Source: Bacteroidota bacterium (GTDB lineage Bacteria; Bacteroidota; Bacteroidia; Flavobacteriales; Flavobacteriaceae). From it: a DNA stretch of 5,155 bases. The DNA is taken from positions 1-5,155 of the forward strand of contig JAEWKB010000197.1 in the NCBI GenBank assembly GCA_023386255.1. Direction: 5' to 3'. Below, one piece after another: positions 1 to 5,155 of this stretch. Position 1 is the first letter of the stretch. Each line of letters opens with the position of its first letter. The translations under genes and the position numbers were made by a program. The notes under the pieces were generated by a model that searched no databases, was not told where the DNA came from, and was given only the letters and a program-made list of their open reading frames with translations.

Positions 1-698
1 GTAACTTCACCACGGTTATCACGTATGTCGTTTACTTTTATGAGGTGGTACCCAAAACGTGTACGTATGGGTTTAGACACCTGGCCTTTTGGCGTTTTAT
101 ACGCTCCTGTTTCAAAAGGGTATACCATGCGGAATACCGAGAAGTAACCCAGGTCGCCTTTATTCTCTTTAGCCGAAGGATCTTCCGAAAGCTGTACTGC
201 AAGCTTGCCGAAATCTTCTCCTGCCAGTACCTTTTTACGTGCATCCACTGCTTTGTTGTAGGCCTTCAGCGTATCGGCGGGTGCTGCGTTTTCATCTACA
301 AGGAATAATATGTGCTGCGCCCTTATTTCTTTTTTAGACCTTTCATAAGCTTCCGCTACAAGCTCTTTAGTAACTTTTGTATCTGTAAGGTAGTTGCGAG
401 ACAGCTGGTTGCGGTAGCTTTTCAGCTCGTTCCTGTAGGCCTGGCCTTCCTGCAGGCCCAGTTTGTTGGCTTTGTTCACCTTCAGTTTATAACCGATAAA
501 AAGGTCAAGGTAGTTGTTCAAGTCTTTTTGCGAGTCGTCTTTTACAAGATCAAGGTTTTTGTTGTACACCCTTATGAACTCATCTGTATAGTAAGGTTTT
601 CCGTCAACGGTAAAAAGAACTTCTTTTTTTGCCTGTTGGGCGAACGATGCCGCCGCAACAAACAGGGAAATACCTAAAAGAACCTGTTTTAGTTTCAT
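1..698 (-). CDS. Parvulin-type peptidyl-prolyl cis-trans isomerase, N-terminal part (runs off left edge)
   Basis: The reverse strand reads open from ATG at 698 to the left edge, giving 232 complete residues. Residues 1-20 (MKLKQVLLGISLFVAAASFA) are a classic signal peptide followed by QQ, so the protein is exported to the periplasm or outer envelope. Residues 21-123 are a mostly helical, Lys/Asn-rich region like the chaperone part of SurA/PpiD-like proteins. From about residue 124 a parvulin (rotamase) domain follows: RAQHILFLV at 126-134, the F-G-K-L-A segment with SEDPSA at 163-176, KGDLGYF at 180-186 and FGYHLIKV at 215-222 are the hallmark blocks. Known role of the family: isomerising Xaa-Pro bonds and assisting folding of outer-membrane proteins. 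Flavobacterial members are usually much longer and often carry a second parvulin domain, so the rest should lie beyond the edge. It is probably transcribed alone from the promoter at 786-815. Confidence in the family is high; the exact subtype is uncertain. Confidence 0.93.
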   Translation of the reverse strand, partial: MKLKQVLLGISLFVAAASFAQQAKKEVLFTVDGKPYYTDEFIRVYNKNLDLVKDDSQKDLNNYLDLFIGYKLKVNKANKLGLQEGQAYRNELKSYRNQLSRNYLTDTKVTKELVAEAYERSKKEIRAQHILFLVDENAAPADTLKAYNKAVDARKKVLAGEDFGKLAVQLSEDPSAKENKGDLGYFSVFRMVYPFETGAYKTPKGQVSKPIRTRFGYHLIKVNDIRDNRGEV

Positions 699-785
699 TA
701 TGTAACTGTAACTGTTTTAATACTGGTTTACTAAACGGGTGCTGCCGCAAAAAAGTATTTAGCGCACCGTTAAATTTGCAATCAA

Positions 786-815
786 CAAAAATAACAATTC
801 ATTAAGATATTGCAA
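786..815 (-). promoter_or_regulatory. Bacteroidota-type promoter for the isomerase gene
   Basis: On the minus strand, TTG at 815-813 is followed after exactly 19 bases by TATTTTTG at 793-786. This matches the Bacteroidota housekeeping consensus (-33 TTG, -7 TAnnTTTG). Transcription would start near 780, giving a leader of about 80 bases before the ATG at 698. The site sits just downstream of the csp terminator, where a new transcription unit is expected. It is a sequence match only. Confidence 0.6.
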
Positions 816-845
816 GTATATATTTTATAATTATAATACTAATAA

Positions 846-874
846 AAGAGCACCTGCTTTAGGCAAGTGCTCTT
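846..874 (-). terminator. Rho-independent-type terminator of the cold-shock gene
   Basis: AAGAGCAC (846-853) and GTGCTCTT (867-874) are perfect inverted arms, extended by TGC/GCA (855-857 / 863-865) around a 5-base loop. The one unmatched position (854/866) is C against A when read on the plus strand but U-G, a wobble pair, in minus-strand RNA. The minus-strand transcript therefore forms a continuous 12-pair stem, followed by UUAUU. This favours termination of the leftward csp transcript, whose stop codon is 24 bases upstream. Confidence 0.8.
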
Positions 875-897
875 GTAAGCTAACTGTATAGTAAGTA

Positions 898-1089
898 TTA
901 AGCTACGACTACGTTTGTTGCGTTTGGACCTCTGCGTCCTTCTTCTACCTTATAACGGACAACGTCATTCTGACGAATGCTTTCTGTTAGTCCTGAAACG
1001 TGAACAAAGATTTCGTTTCCACCATCGTTCGGTGTAATAAACCCGAAACCTTTTTCTTCATTGAAGAATTTTACTGTACCTTCTTGCAT
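898..1089 (-). CDS. Cold-shock domain protein, CspA family
   Basis: A 63-residue protein that consists of a single cold-shock domain, the normal length for the family. The RNP1 motif KGFGFI lies at residues 13-18 and RNP2 (IFVHV) at 27-31; the start QEGTVKFFNEEKG and the end GPNATNV are also typical. Family members form a five-stranded OB-fold that binds single-stranded RNA or DNA, acting as RNA chaperones that loosen secondary structure in cold or growth transitions. Valine replaces the more common phenylalanine at the end of RNP2. The gene is probably monocistronic: it has a terminator just after it and a possible promoter about 20 bases before the start. No Shine-Dalgarno sequence is visible; the leader is AT-rich, as is usual in Bacteroidota. 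Many csp genes elsewhere have long structured leaders; if the -7 box at 1111-1118 is real, this one has a short leader. Confidence 0.96.
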   Translation of the reverse strand: MQEGTVKFFNEEKGFGFITPNDGGNEIFVHVSGLTESIRQNDVVRYKVEEGRRGPNATNVVVA

Positions 1090-1110
1090 TTTAAATATAT
1101 TTAATTAGTC

Positions 1111-1136
1111 CAAAGGTAAGCTATAAATATATACAA
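1111..1136 (-). promoter_or_regulatory. Possible promoter for the cold-shock gene
   Basis: Minus strand TACCTTTG at 1118-1111 is a perfect TAnnTTTG -7 box. The nearest TTG is at 1136-1134, only 15 bases upstream, shorter than the usual 17-23. The -7 box would give a leader of about 15 bases. The rest of the csp/regulator gap (1090-1205) shows no clear terminator or other structure. Confidence 0.4.
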
Positions 1137-1205
1137 GCCTGAAAAATAGCAACTTATTTACTGTTAATCTTTTTGGGGGAATATTCAGTCGCGTTATACA
1201 GAAGG

Positions 1206-1631
1206 TTATTTCACATAATTAGGCGATACACACCTTTGCCAGTAGTCAACAATACTATGCAGGGTTGCCTTGAGTTCATTAAAATCGGACGGCTTTACAA
1301 AGAAACCCTGGATGGATTTTGAATAGGCATCAATCACATGCTTTTGCTCAGCACTTGTAGTAAAGAAAAGATATGGGATGGACTTAAGCCGGAGATCCTC
1401 ATTTTCGTGTACTTTCTTACGAAGCTCCATTCCGCTTAGCCTGGGCATATTAATATCAGAGAAAATAATAAATGGTTCAATTTCCGTATCTGTAAGGTAT
1501 TGCAATGCTTTTTCGCCATCGCTAAAAAAAATGACCTCATTATCTAAATTCAGTGTGCTAAACGCTTCAGCCATTATTTCCTGGTCATCTTCGTCATCCT
1601 CAATAAAAATTATAGGGCCTTTTACATTCAT
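1206..1631 (-). CDS. Single-domain response regulator (CheY/Rcp1-like receiver)
   Basis: 141 residues holding one receiver domain and no output domain. The acidic pocket is E11-D12-D13, the predicted phosphoacceptor is D59 in FSDINMPRLSG (57-67), the switch Thr is T91/T92 in FFTTSA, and the invariant Lys is K113 in VKP. All residues needed for phosphorylation are present, so it is expected to be active. The DINMPRLSG and TTSA pattern resembles the Rcp1-like receivers that pair with hybrid or phytochrome-type histidine kinases. Lacking a DNA-binding domain, it should act through protein contacts or phosphorelay. No kinase gene lies in the window. The start at 1631 is supported because the next in-frame ATG upstream (1649) is directly followed by a TAA stop. 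It follows the 116-residue gene by 72 bases on the same strand and may have its own promoter. Confidence 0.93.
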   Translation of the reverse strand: MNVKGPIIFIEDDEDDQEIMAEAFSTLNLDNEVIFFSDGEKALQYLTDTEIEPFIIFSDINMPRLSGMELRKKVHENEDLRLKSIPYLFFTTSAEQKHVIDAYSKSIQGFFVKPSDFNELKATLHSIVDYWQRCVSPNYVK

Positions 1632-1648
1632 AACTTCAACTTTTTACA

Positions 1649-1679
1649 TAAAGATAAGTATTAAACGTAAAATCTCCAA
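1649..1679 (-). promoter_or_regulatory. Possible promoter for the response regulator
   Basis: Minus strand TTG at 1679-1677 is followed after 20 bases by TATCTTTA (1656-1649), one mismatch from TAnnTTTG. The spacing is right, and the predicted start would lie about 10 bases before the regulator's ATG. It is weak, since the last base of the -7 box differs and the region is AT-rich. Confidence 0.35.
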
Positions 1680-1681
1680 AA

Positions 1682-1729
1682 TCATTTTTTCACAATTATA
1701 AACTCACTCCTCCTGTTTAATGAATGCTG
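1682..1729 (-). repeat. Second copy of the ompA-like gene's 3' end (copy B)
   Basis: Read on the minus strand in the OmpA frame, this stretch encodes QHSLNRRSEFIIVKK followed by TGA. The ompA-like gene ends QHRLNRRSEFIIVKR and TGA at 2098-2051. By eye 37 of 48 bases match, including an uninterrupted 23-base identity (1689-1711 versus 2058-2080). Leu, one Arg and one Lys codon differ synonymously (CTG/TTA, CGC/AGG, AAG/AAA), so this copy looks like a tail that diverged as coding sequence. It is preceded by an in-frame TAG, so it is not expressed as OmpA. It overlaps the last 26 bases of the 116-residue gene in another frame. Confidence 0.85.
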
Positions 1730-2054
1730 CTATTGCATTAATATCTTCAACAATATCTTTAAAGGTTGTTCCCGAAGAATAATAATCATATAGATTTATA
1801 ACACTACTTAGTGATTCTGCAACCCATGCATCTGTAGAAAAATCAATTTCTTGTAAAGCTTTCACTATGTTATCCTTTGTAGCTTCACCTTCAACAAACT
1901 TAGTCACTGCCGCCGCAAACTCATCTAAATAATAAATGGGATTGGGCCAATCATTTACAGCAGTAATAAGTAACTCAACCTTTATACGTACGCTTTCAGA
2001 TAATTCAATATCATATAGACGTTGCAGTTCTTCGATATTAATTTTATTACTCAT
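1704..2054 (-). CDS. Acidic 116-residue protein of unknown function
   Basis: I do not recognise the family. The protein has no signal peptide or membrane segment, so it is probably cytoplasmic. It looks largely helical and is strongly acidic (22 Asp/Glu against 9 Lys/Arg by hand count). Visible patches are WPNPIYYLDEFAAAV and INLYDYYSSG. Its ATG overlaps the ompA-like stop in an ATGA, so translation is probably coupled to that gene. The gene is AT-richer than its upstream neighbour: about 33% GC over 1741-2040 against about 42% over 2101-2400 by hand count. It lies between two copies of the ompA-like 3' end, and its own last eight codons (AAFIKQEE) are written in sequence homologous to that tail but in a different frame. 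This suggests an acquired cassette. A small acidic protein at such a site could be an immunity or accessory factor, but that is a guess. The start is fixed by the overlap; the ORF is open throughout. Confidence 0.75.
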   Translation of the reverse strand: MSNKINIEELQRLYDIELSESVRIKVELLITAVNDWPNPIYYLDEFAAAVTKFVEGEATKDNIVKALQEIDFSTDAWVAESLSSVINLYDYYSSGTTFKDIVEDINAIAAFIKQEE

Positions 2055-2098
2055 CGCTTCACAATTATAAACTCACTCCTGCGGTTCAGCCTGTGCTG
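2051..2098 (-). repeat. 3' end of the ompA-like gene (copy A of the tail repeat)
   Basis: These are the last 16 codons of the ompA-like gene including TGA, repeated 369 bp downstream at 1682-1729. The core at 2058-2080 is identical for 23 bases to 1689-1711. The repeat distance is a multiple of three, so both tails are in the same frame relative to the ompA body. Recombination between them would delete the 116-residue gene and still leave a complete ompA reading frame ending in VKK. Confidence 0.85.
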
Positions 2099-3952
2099 TT
2101 CTTCACTACATGGCACATCATTACTGCAGCCGTTCAGCAGGCGTGTTTCGCCATAGCCGGTAACGCTCTCAATGCGTTTTGGTTCGATGCCTTTGGAGAT
2201 GATATACTCATATGTTGCCTTTGCCCTGTTCTGCGAGAGGGTAATATTATAGTCATCTGAAGCACGGGAGTCGGTGTGGCTTTCTATTTTGATTATAATA
2301 TTAGGAAAATTCTTCATTATATACACCACTTTGTCCAGCTCTATAACAGCCCGTTTGGTAATGCCATATTTATCAAGGTCGAAATAAATGGGGTTAATGG
2401 CCACTTTCTCCACTTCACCTTCTTTAACTATCAGGTCATCATATTTTGTCAGCTCAAAATCCACCTTGCGCTGCACCGGTTCTTTAGCGGCCACAACTTC
2501 AGTTTTCTCATTGGTAAAATCTTCATGAGATACCTCAATGGTTACAGAAATATTGCAAGGCAGGTTCATTATATAAAAACCGTCAGCATCCGCTTCCGCA
2601 GCAGCAATTATTTTACCATCGGCACCCAAAGCCGTTATTTTTGCACCTCTTATTGGTGTTTTTAATTTCTTGTGCAGCACCACACCCGATACTGACTGTT
2701 TACACTCTTCCTTTTTTGTAAAAAAATAAATGTCGTCATCGCCTTTACCGCCCTCACGGTTGGATGATAAATAGCCATACTTACCATCAGCAGAAAGTAT
2801 ATATGCAAAATCATCATGGTTGCTGTTTATGGGCAGGCCGAGGTTTTTGGGTTCGGCATAGGTCTCAGCAGCTATTTTACTTTCGAAGATATCAAGCCCT
2901 CCCAACCCGTAATGCCCTTCCGATGCAAAATACAAAGCATCATCTTTTACAAAAGGGAACATCTCCTTGTGTGGTGTGTTTACTACCGACCCCAGGTTTA
3001 GCGGCTGCCCGAATGTGCCGCCCGACATAATTTCGACTTTGTAAATATCGGTTTCTCCGTAGCCTCCCGGCATATCGCTTACAAAATATAGCCACCTGCC
3101 ATCGGCACTTACCGCAGGCTGCGCCACCGAATAGTCTTTGCTGTTGAAGGGCAGGCACTCCACCTGCATTTCATTTCCTTTTATTGTGCCACGCAAAAGC
3201 TGCAGGTTGCCCGTGCCTTTAGCATTAGTATCTAGCCTGCCGCCGCCTTTTACATAGTTACTGCTGAAATAAACAGTTTCGGCATTAGCGAATACAGGTG
3301 TCCCATTGTGATAGCTTATCTGGCTTTTAGGAAAAAATTCCTTTTCGCCAAACAAAGTTCCGTCCTCCGGATGCCGCTCTGCAACATACAGTTTCAGGAA
3401 AGGCTGCTCATTATATTTATAATACTTTCCGCCTGTACCCATGGTATCTTTTGCTGACGAGTATACAACTTTACTGCCGTAAAAAGCAGCACCAAAATCA
3501 GACAGGCGGGAGTTAGAAGGAAGGTTGGTTATACTGAAAGCGGGAGGAAGTTTTGTTAAGCTGTCGAGATAGAGCTTTTGTTTATTAAAACGTCGAAGCT
3601 TTTGAGCGTCATTACCCAGCCTTTGCTGCATCAGCCTGTCGGCTTCATCATACTTTTTTTGTATCCTCAGCGATTGAACATAGCGGTTAAACCGGACATC
3701 ATCCAGTGTTGCTTTGGCGTACCATTTTGAAGCTTCCCTATAATTTCTCGTAAAGTAATACGCATCAGCCATGTTCAGCAGGCTTTTGCCTTGTGGCTTC
3801 TCACTTTTGGCTTTTACAAAATACTCTTCATAGGCCTTTACCGCTTCCAAATACGCCATTTCATCAAACAGCCTGTCCGCCTTCTTCAGCTTTTGCTGGC
3901 CGAAAGAAAAAGTAAAGGAGAACAGCAATATGAACAACATCTTTACTCTCAT
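2051..3952 (-). CDS. OmpA-family envelope protein with TPR, PD40 propeller and carboxypeptidase-regulatory-like domain
   Basis: The start at 3952 gives 633 residues and a clean signal peptide (MRVKMLFILLFSFTFSFG, then QQ). It lies 2 bases after the porP/sprF-like stop. An ATG at 3997 is in frame but would place 15 non-signal residues first and overlap the upstream gene. Domains: TPR-like helices at about 20-115 (ADRLFDEMAYLEAVKAYEEYF and following); WD40/PD40-type propeller at about 160-412, with blades such as SADGRWLYFVSD (282-293) and LSADGKYGYLSSNREGG (386-402); a carboxypeptidase-regulatory-like beta fold at about 420-502 (SGVVLHKKLKTPIRGAKI); OmpA C-terminal domain at 518-633. In the last, D561 (SHTDS) and R576 (SQNRA) are 15 apart, matching the peptidoglycan-binding Asp and Arg of OmpA. 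C609 and C615 may form a disulfide. It is expected to be periplasmic or outer-membrane associated, tethering its PorP/SprF partner to peptidoglycan. The stop overlaps the next gene by ATGA. Confidence 0.92.
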   Translation of the reverse strand: MRVKMLFILLFSFTFSFGQQKLKKADRLFDEMAYLEAVKAYEEYFVKAKSEKPQGKSLLNMADAYYFTRNYREASKWYAKATLDDVRFNRYVQSLRIQKKYDEADRLMQQRLGNDAQKLRRFNKQKLYLDSLTKLPPAFSITNLPSNSRLSDFGAAFYGSKVVYSSAKDTMGTGGKYYKYNEQPFLKLYVAERHPEDGTLFGEKEFFPKSQISYHNGTPVFANAETVYFSSNYVKGGGRLDTNAKGTGNLQLLRGTIKGNEMQVECLPFNSKDYSVAQPAVSADGRWLYFVSDMPGGYGETDIYKVEIMSGGTFGQPLNLGSVVNTPHKEMFPFVKDDALYFASEGHYGLGGLDIFESKIAAETYAEPKNLGLPINSNHDDFAYILSADGKYGYLSSNREGGKGDDDIYFFTKKEECKQSVSGVVLHKKLKTPIRGAKITALGADGKIIAAAEADADGFYIMNLPCNISVTIEVSHEDFTNEKTEVVAAKEPVQRKVDFELTKYDDLIVKEGEVEKVAINPIYFDLDKYGITKRAVIELDKVVYIMKNFPNIIIKIESHTDSRASDDYNITLSQNRAKATYEYIISKGIEPKRIESVTGYGETRLLNGCSNDVPCSEEQHRLNRRSEFIIVKR

Positions 3953-3954
3953 AA

Positions 3955-4875
3955 CTAAAAGAATCGTGGCGACATGATACGTGTTGCCTTTGGCCACAGG
4001 TTAAACTTCAGGATGAGCTCGTGCGAGCCGCTGTTGTATTTTTGGAGTTCGGTTACCGAATAGTCATAGGAGTAGCCCGCAAATATATTCTTCGTAATCT
4101 GGAAGCCTGCCAGCGCCGAAACCGAGTCGTCCCAACGGTACGACGCCCCCAGCGTTACCTTTTCCTGCAGCAGGAAGTTAGCTGATACATCTACCGTAAC
4201 CGGTGCACCCGATACTATCTTGCCTAAAACGGCAGGCTTAAACTTCAGGTTTTCCGAGAGGTCAAAAACATAGCCTCCTATTATATAGTAGTGCATCCTG
4301 CTGGCTATGGCATCTTCCTTTATGTCATTATAATAATCGTTCTTTATAAAATTGGGTACAGATACTCCTGTGTACCATTTATCGGTATAGTAGTATAGCC
4401 CCGCTCCAACCGTAGGGTTTATTTTGTTGTTGATGTTGGTATTCAGCAGCGGGTCGCCCTCCTGGTAATACCGCCCACGGCTCCAGTCAATGTTCAGTAC
4501 CCGCACGCCTGCCTTCATGCCGAACGCGATTTTTGCCTTTTGCCCTACATATATAGTATAAGAAAAATTACCATCTACATAAAATTCATCGCTCGGGCCA
4601 ATCCTGTCGTTAATAGCACTAAGCCCCACACCCATTTTTTCATTATTCAAGGGCGAATGTATACTGAAAGCCTGCGTAACGGGAGCGCCGTCAATACCCA
4701 GCCACTGAGAGCGGTGCAGTAATGTCGCCTCAAGGCCCGAGGTTGAGCCTGTATATCCCGGGTTCATGGTTAGGGTATTATACATATATTGTGTATACTG
4801 TGGCTCCTGCTGGGCTATGGCATTCCCGCACCAAAGGCAAAGTAACAGCATGTATATAGTTGAAGTAATTTTCAT
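3955..4875 (-). CDS. PorP/SprF-family outer-membrane protein (type IX secretion-associated)
   Basis: 306 residues, the usual family length. Signal peptide at residues 1-21 (MKITSTIYMLLLCLWCGNAIA) followed by QQ. The mature N-terminus QEPQYTQYMYNTLTMNPGYTG is the family signature, and WLGIDGAPVTQAFSIHSPL, MGVGLSAINDRIGPS and FAGYSYDYSVTEL are further conserved blocks. Alternating strands and Gly/Tyr-rich turns suggest an outer-membrane beta-barrel. Family members (PorP of Porphyromonas, SprF of Flavobacterium johnsoniae) help export or anchor surface proteins through the type IX system. SprF-type paralogues usually sit beside a large adhesin gene. Here the upstream neighbour is the divergent prfC, so any partner adhesin must be elsewhere. 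It is the first gene of the operon with the OmpA-like gene 2 bases downstream. No well-spaced promoter was found in its leader; TGCATTTG at 4890-4883 is one mismatch from the -7 consensus but lacks a well-placed -33. Confidence 0.93.
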   Translation of the reverse strand: MKITSTIYMLLLCLWCGNAIAQQEPQYTQYMYNTLTMNPGYTGSTSGLEATLLHRSQWLGIDGAPVTQAFSIHSPLNNEKMGVGLSAINDRIGPSDEFYVDGNFSYTIYVGQKAKIAFGMKAGVRVLNIDWSRGRYYQEGDPLLNTNINNKINPTVGAGLYYYTDKWYTGVSVPNFIKNDYYNDIKEDAIASRMHYYIIGGYVFDLSENLKFKPAVLGKIVSGAPVTVDVSANFLLQEKVTLGASYRWDDSVSALAGFQITKNIFAGYSYDYSVTELQKYNSGSHELILKFNLWPKATRIMSPRFF

Positions 4876-4922
4876 TTCATAGCAAATGCATAGCGATGTA
4901 AAAATAACATTTTCAGCAATAT

Positions 4923-4938
4923 CAGCCCCCTCAGGCTG
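4923..4938. other. Small inverted repeat in the divergent intergenic region
   Basis: CAGCC (4923-4927) and GGCTG (4934-4938) are inverted around a 6-base loop, a GC-rich patch in an otherwise AT-rich gap of 168 bases between the porP/sprF-like gene and prfC. On the plus strand it is followed by TGGTTTTT. It could be a weak terminator, an operator or chance. Confidence 0.25.
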
Positions 4939-5004
4939 TATGGTTTTTCTGGATGAACCCGAATTTAACTATATATTGGATAGATAAAGTTCAACTTAAA
5001 AGCG

Positions 5005-5012
5005 TAATTTTG
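5005..5012 (+). promoter_or_regulatory. Possible -7 promoter box for prfC
   Basis: TAATTTTG is a perfect TAnnTTTG match, about 31 bases before the prfC ATG, giving a leader of about 25 bases. The nearest upstream TTG (4976-4978) is 26 bases away, longer than usual, so the -33 element is unclear. Confidence 0.45.
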
Positions 5013-5043
5013 CGCGATTTTAAACAACATCCAAAGTACAGTA

Positions 5044-5155
5044 ATGAATTTTATAGAGGAAATTAAACGCAGGCGTACTTTCGGGATCATTTCCCACCCC
5101 GATGCCGGTAAAACCACACTAACCGAAAAGCTGCTGCTTTTTGGTGGTGCCATAC
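5044..5155 (+). CDS. prfC: Peptide chain release factor 3, N-terminal 37 residues (runs off right edge)
   Basis: ATG at 5044 opens [20 protein letters not shown], continuing into [17 protein letters not shown] at the edge. The P-loop of the GTPase domain, in the [10 protein letters not shown] form (residues 17-26), followed by [11 protein letters not shown] is characteristic of RF3. The family is a translational GTPase related to EF-G that removes RF1/RF2 from the ribosome after peptide release, in the cytoplasm. Only the first strand and P-loop are visible, so the switch regions and later domains cannot be checked. EF-G and LepA are less likely because they carry an H-x-D-H-G-K-[ST] type P-loop rather than HPDAGKT. 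It is divergent from the envelope operon and unrelated in function. Confidence 0.9.
   Translation, partial: MNFIEEIKRRRTFGIISHPDAGKTTLTEKLLLFGGAI

Noticed and set aside
45..677. Two plus-strand open frames of 87 and 121 residues
   Set aside because: They lie opposite the isomerase gene, whose minus-strand reading has a signal peptide and clear parvulin motifs; the plus-strand products look like no protein family.
1179..1186. GAATATTC palindrome between the regulator and csp
   Set aside because: An 8-base AT-rich palindrome is expected by chance and it has no supporting stem or T-run.
380..1500. A shared stretch of about 14 bases in the isomerase and regulator genes (both encode YLTDT)
   Set aside because: Short, isolated and at unrelated places in the two proteins; most simply chance.
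1683..1685. ATG in the second tail copy opening a 13-codon frame toward the regulator
   Set aside because: Too short, ends at TAA, and has no sign of being a leader peptide beyond its position.
1378..1701. Plus-strand open frame of 107 residues
   Set aside because: Ser/Ile-rich antisense shadow of the response regulator, with no recognisable motif.
3953..3997. Longer start for the ompA-like gene at 3997
   Set aside because: It adds 15 polar residues ahead of a good signal peptide and overlaps the porP/sprF-like gene; the ATG at 3952 lies 2 bases after that gene's stop.
4965..5153. Minus-strand open frame of 62 residues
   Set aside because: Antisense to prfC, whose plus-strand start encodes an unmistakable RF3 P-loop.

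Overview
The window looks like a chromosomal segment of a Bacteroidota, most likely Flavobacteriaceae (Flavobacterium-like). The evidence is a PorP/SprF-family plus OmpA-family gene pair, a parvulin-type isomerase typical of that group, start sites without clear Shine-Dalgarno sequences, and promoter-like motifs of the Bacteroidota type (TTG about 19 bases before TAnnTTTG). No mobile-element gene, CRISPR array, tRNA or rRNA was seen.

Layout. From the left edge to base 698 (minus strand) lies the N-terminal 232 residues of a secreted parvulin-type peptidyl-prolyl isomerase, with a well-spaced promoter in front of it. A hairpin terminator at 846-874 separates it from a 63-residue cold-shock protein (898-1089, minus). 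Next come an orphan CheY/Rcp1-like single-domain response regulator (1206-1631, minus), an unrecognised 116-residue acidic protein (1704-2054, minus), a 633-residue TPR / PD40 propeller / OmpA cell-envelope protein (2051-3952, minus) and a PorP/SprF-family outer-membrane protein (3955-4875, minus). The right edge holds the first 37 codons of peptide chain release factor 3 (prfC, 5044 onward, plus strand), divergent from the porP/sprF-like gene.

How the genes work together. The porP/sprF-like gene, the ompA-like gene and the 116-residue gene are packed with a 2-base gap and a 4-base ATGA overlap, so they look like one operon transcribed leftward. The first two are the usual outer-membrane protein plus peptidoglycan-anchoring partner linked to type IX secretion and gliding-type surface systems. 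No large adhesin gene is present beside them here. The isomerase could help fold such envelope proteins, but nothing in the sequence links it to this operon.

The most unusual feature is at the 3' end of the ompA-like gene. Its last 16 codons, including the stop, recur exactly 369 bp further along, beyond and partly inside the 116-residue gene. The second copy still reads as an OmpA tail (LNRRSEFIIVKK-stop) but mostly with different, AT-richer codons, and it contains a 23-bp exact repeat. The 116-residue gene therefore looks like a small cassette inserted at the end of ompA between two copies of the gene's tail, such that recombination between the copies would remove it and leave an intact ompA.
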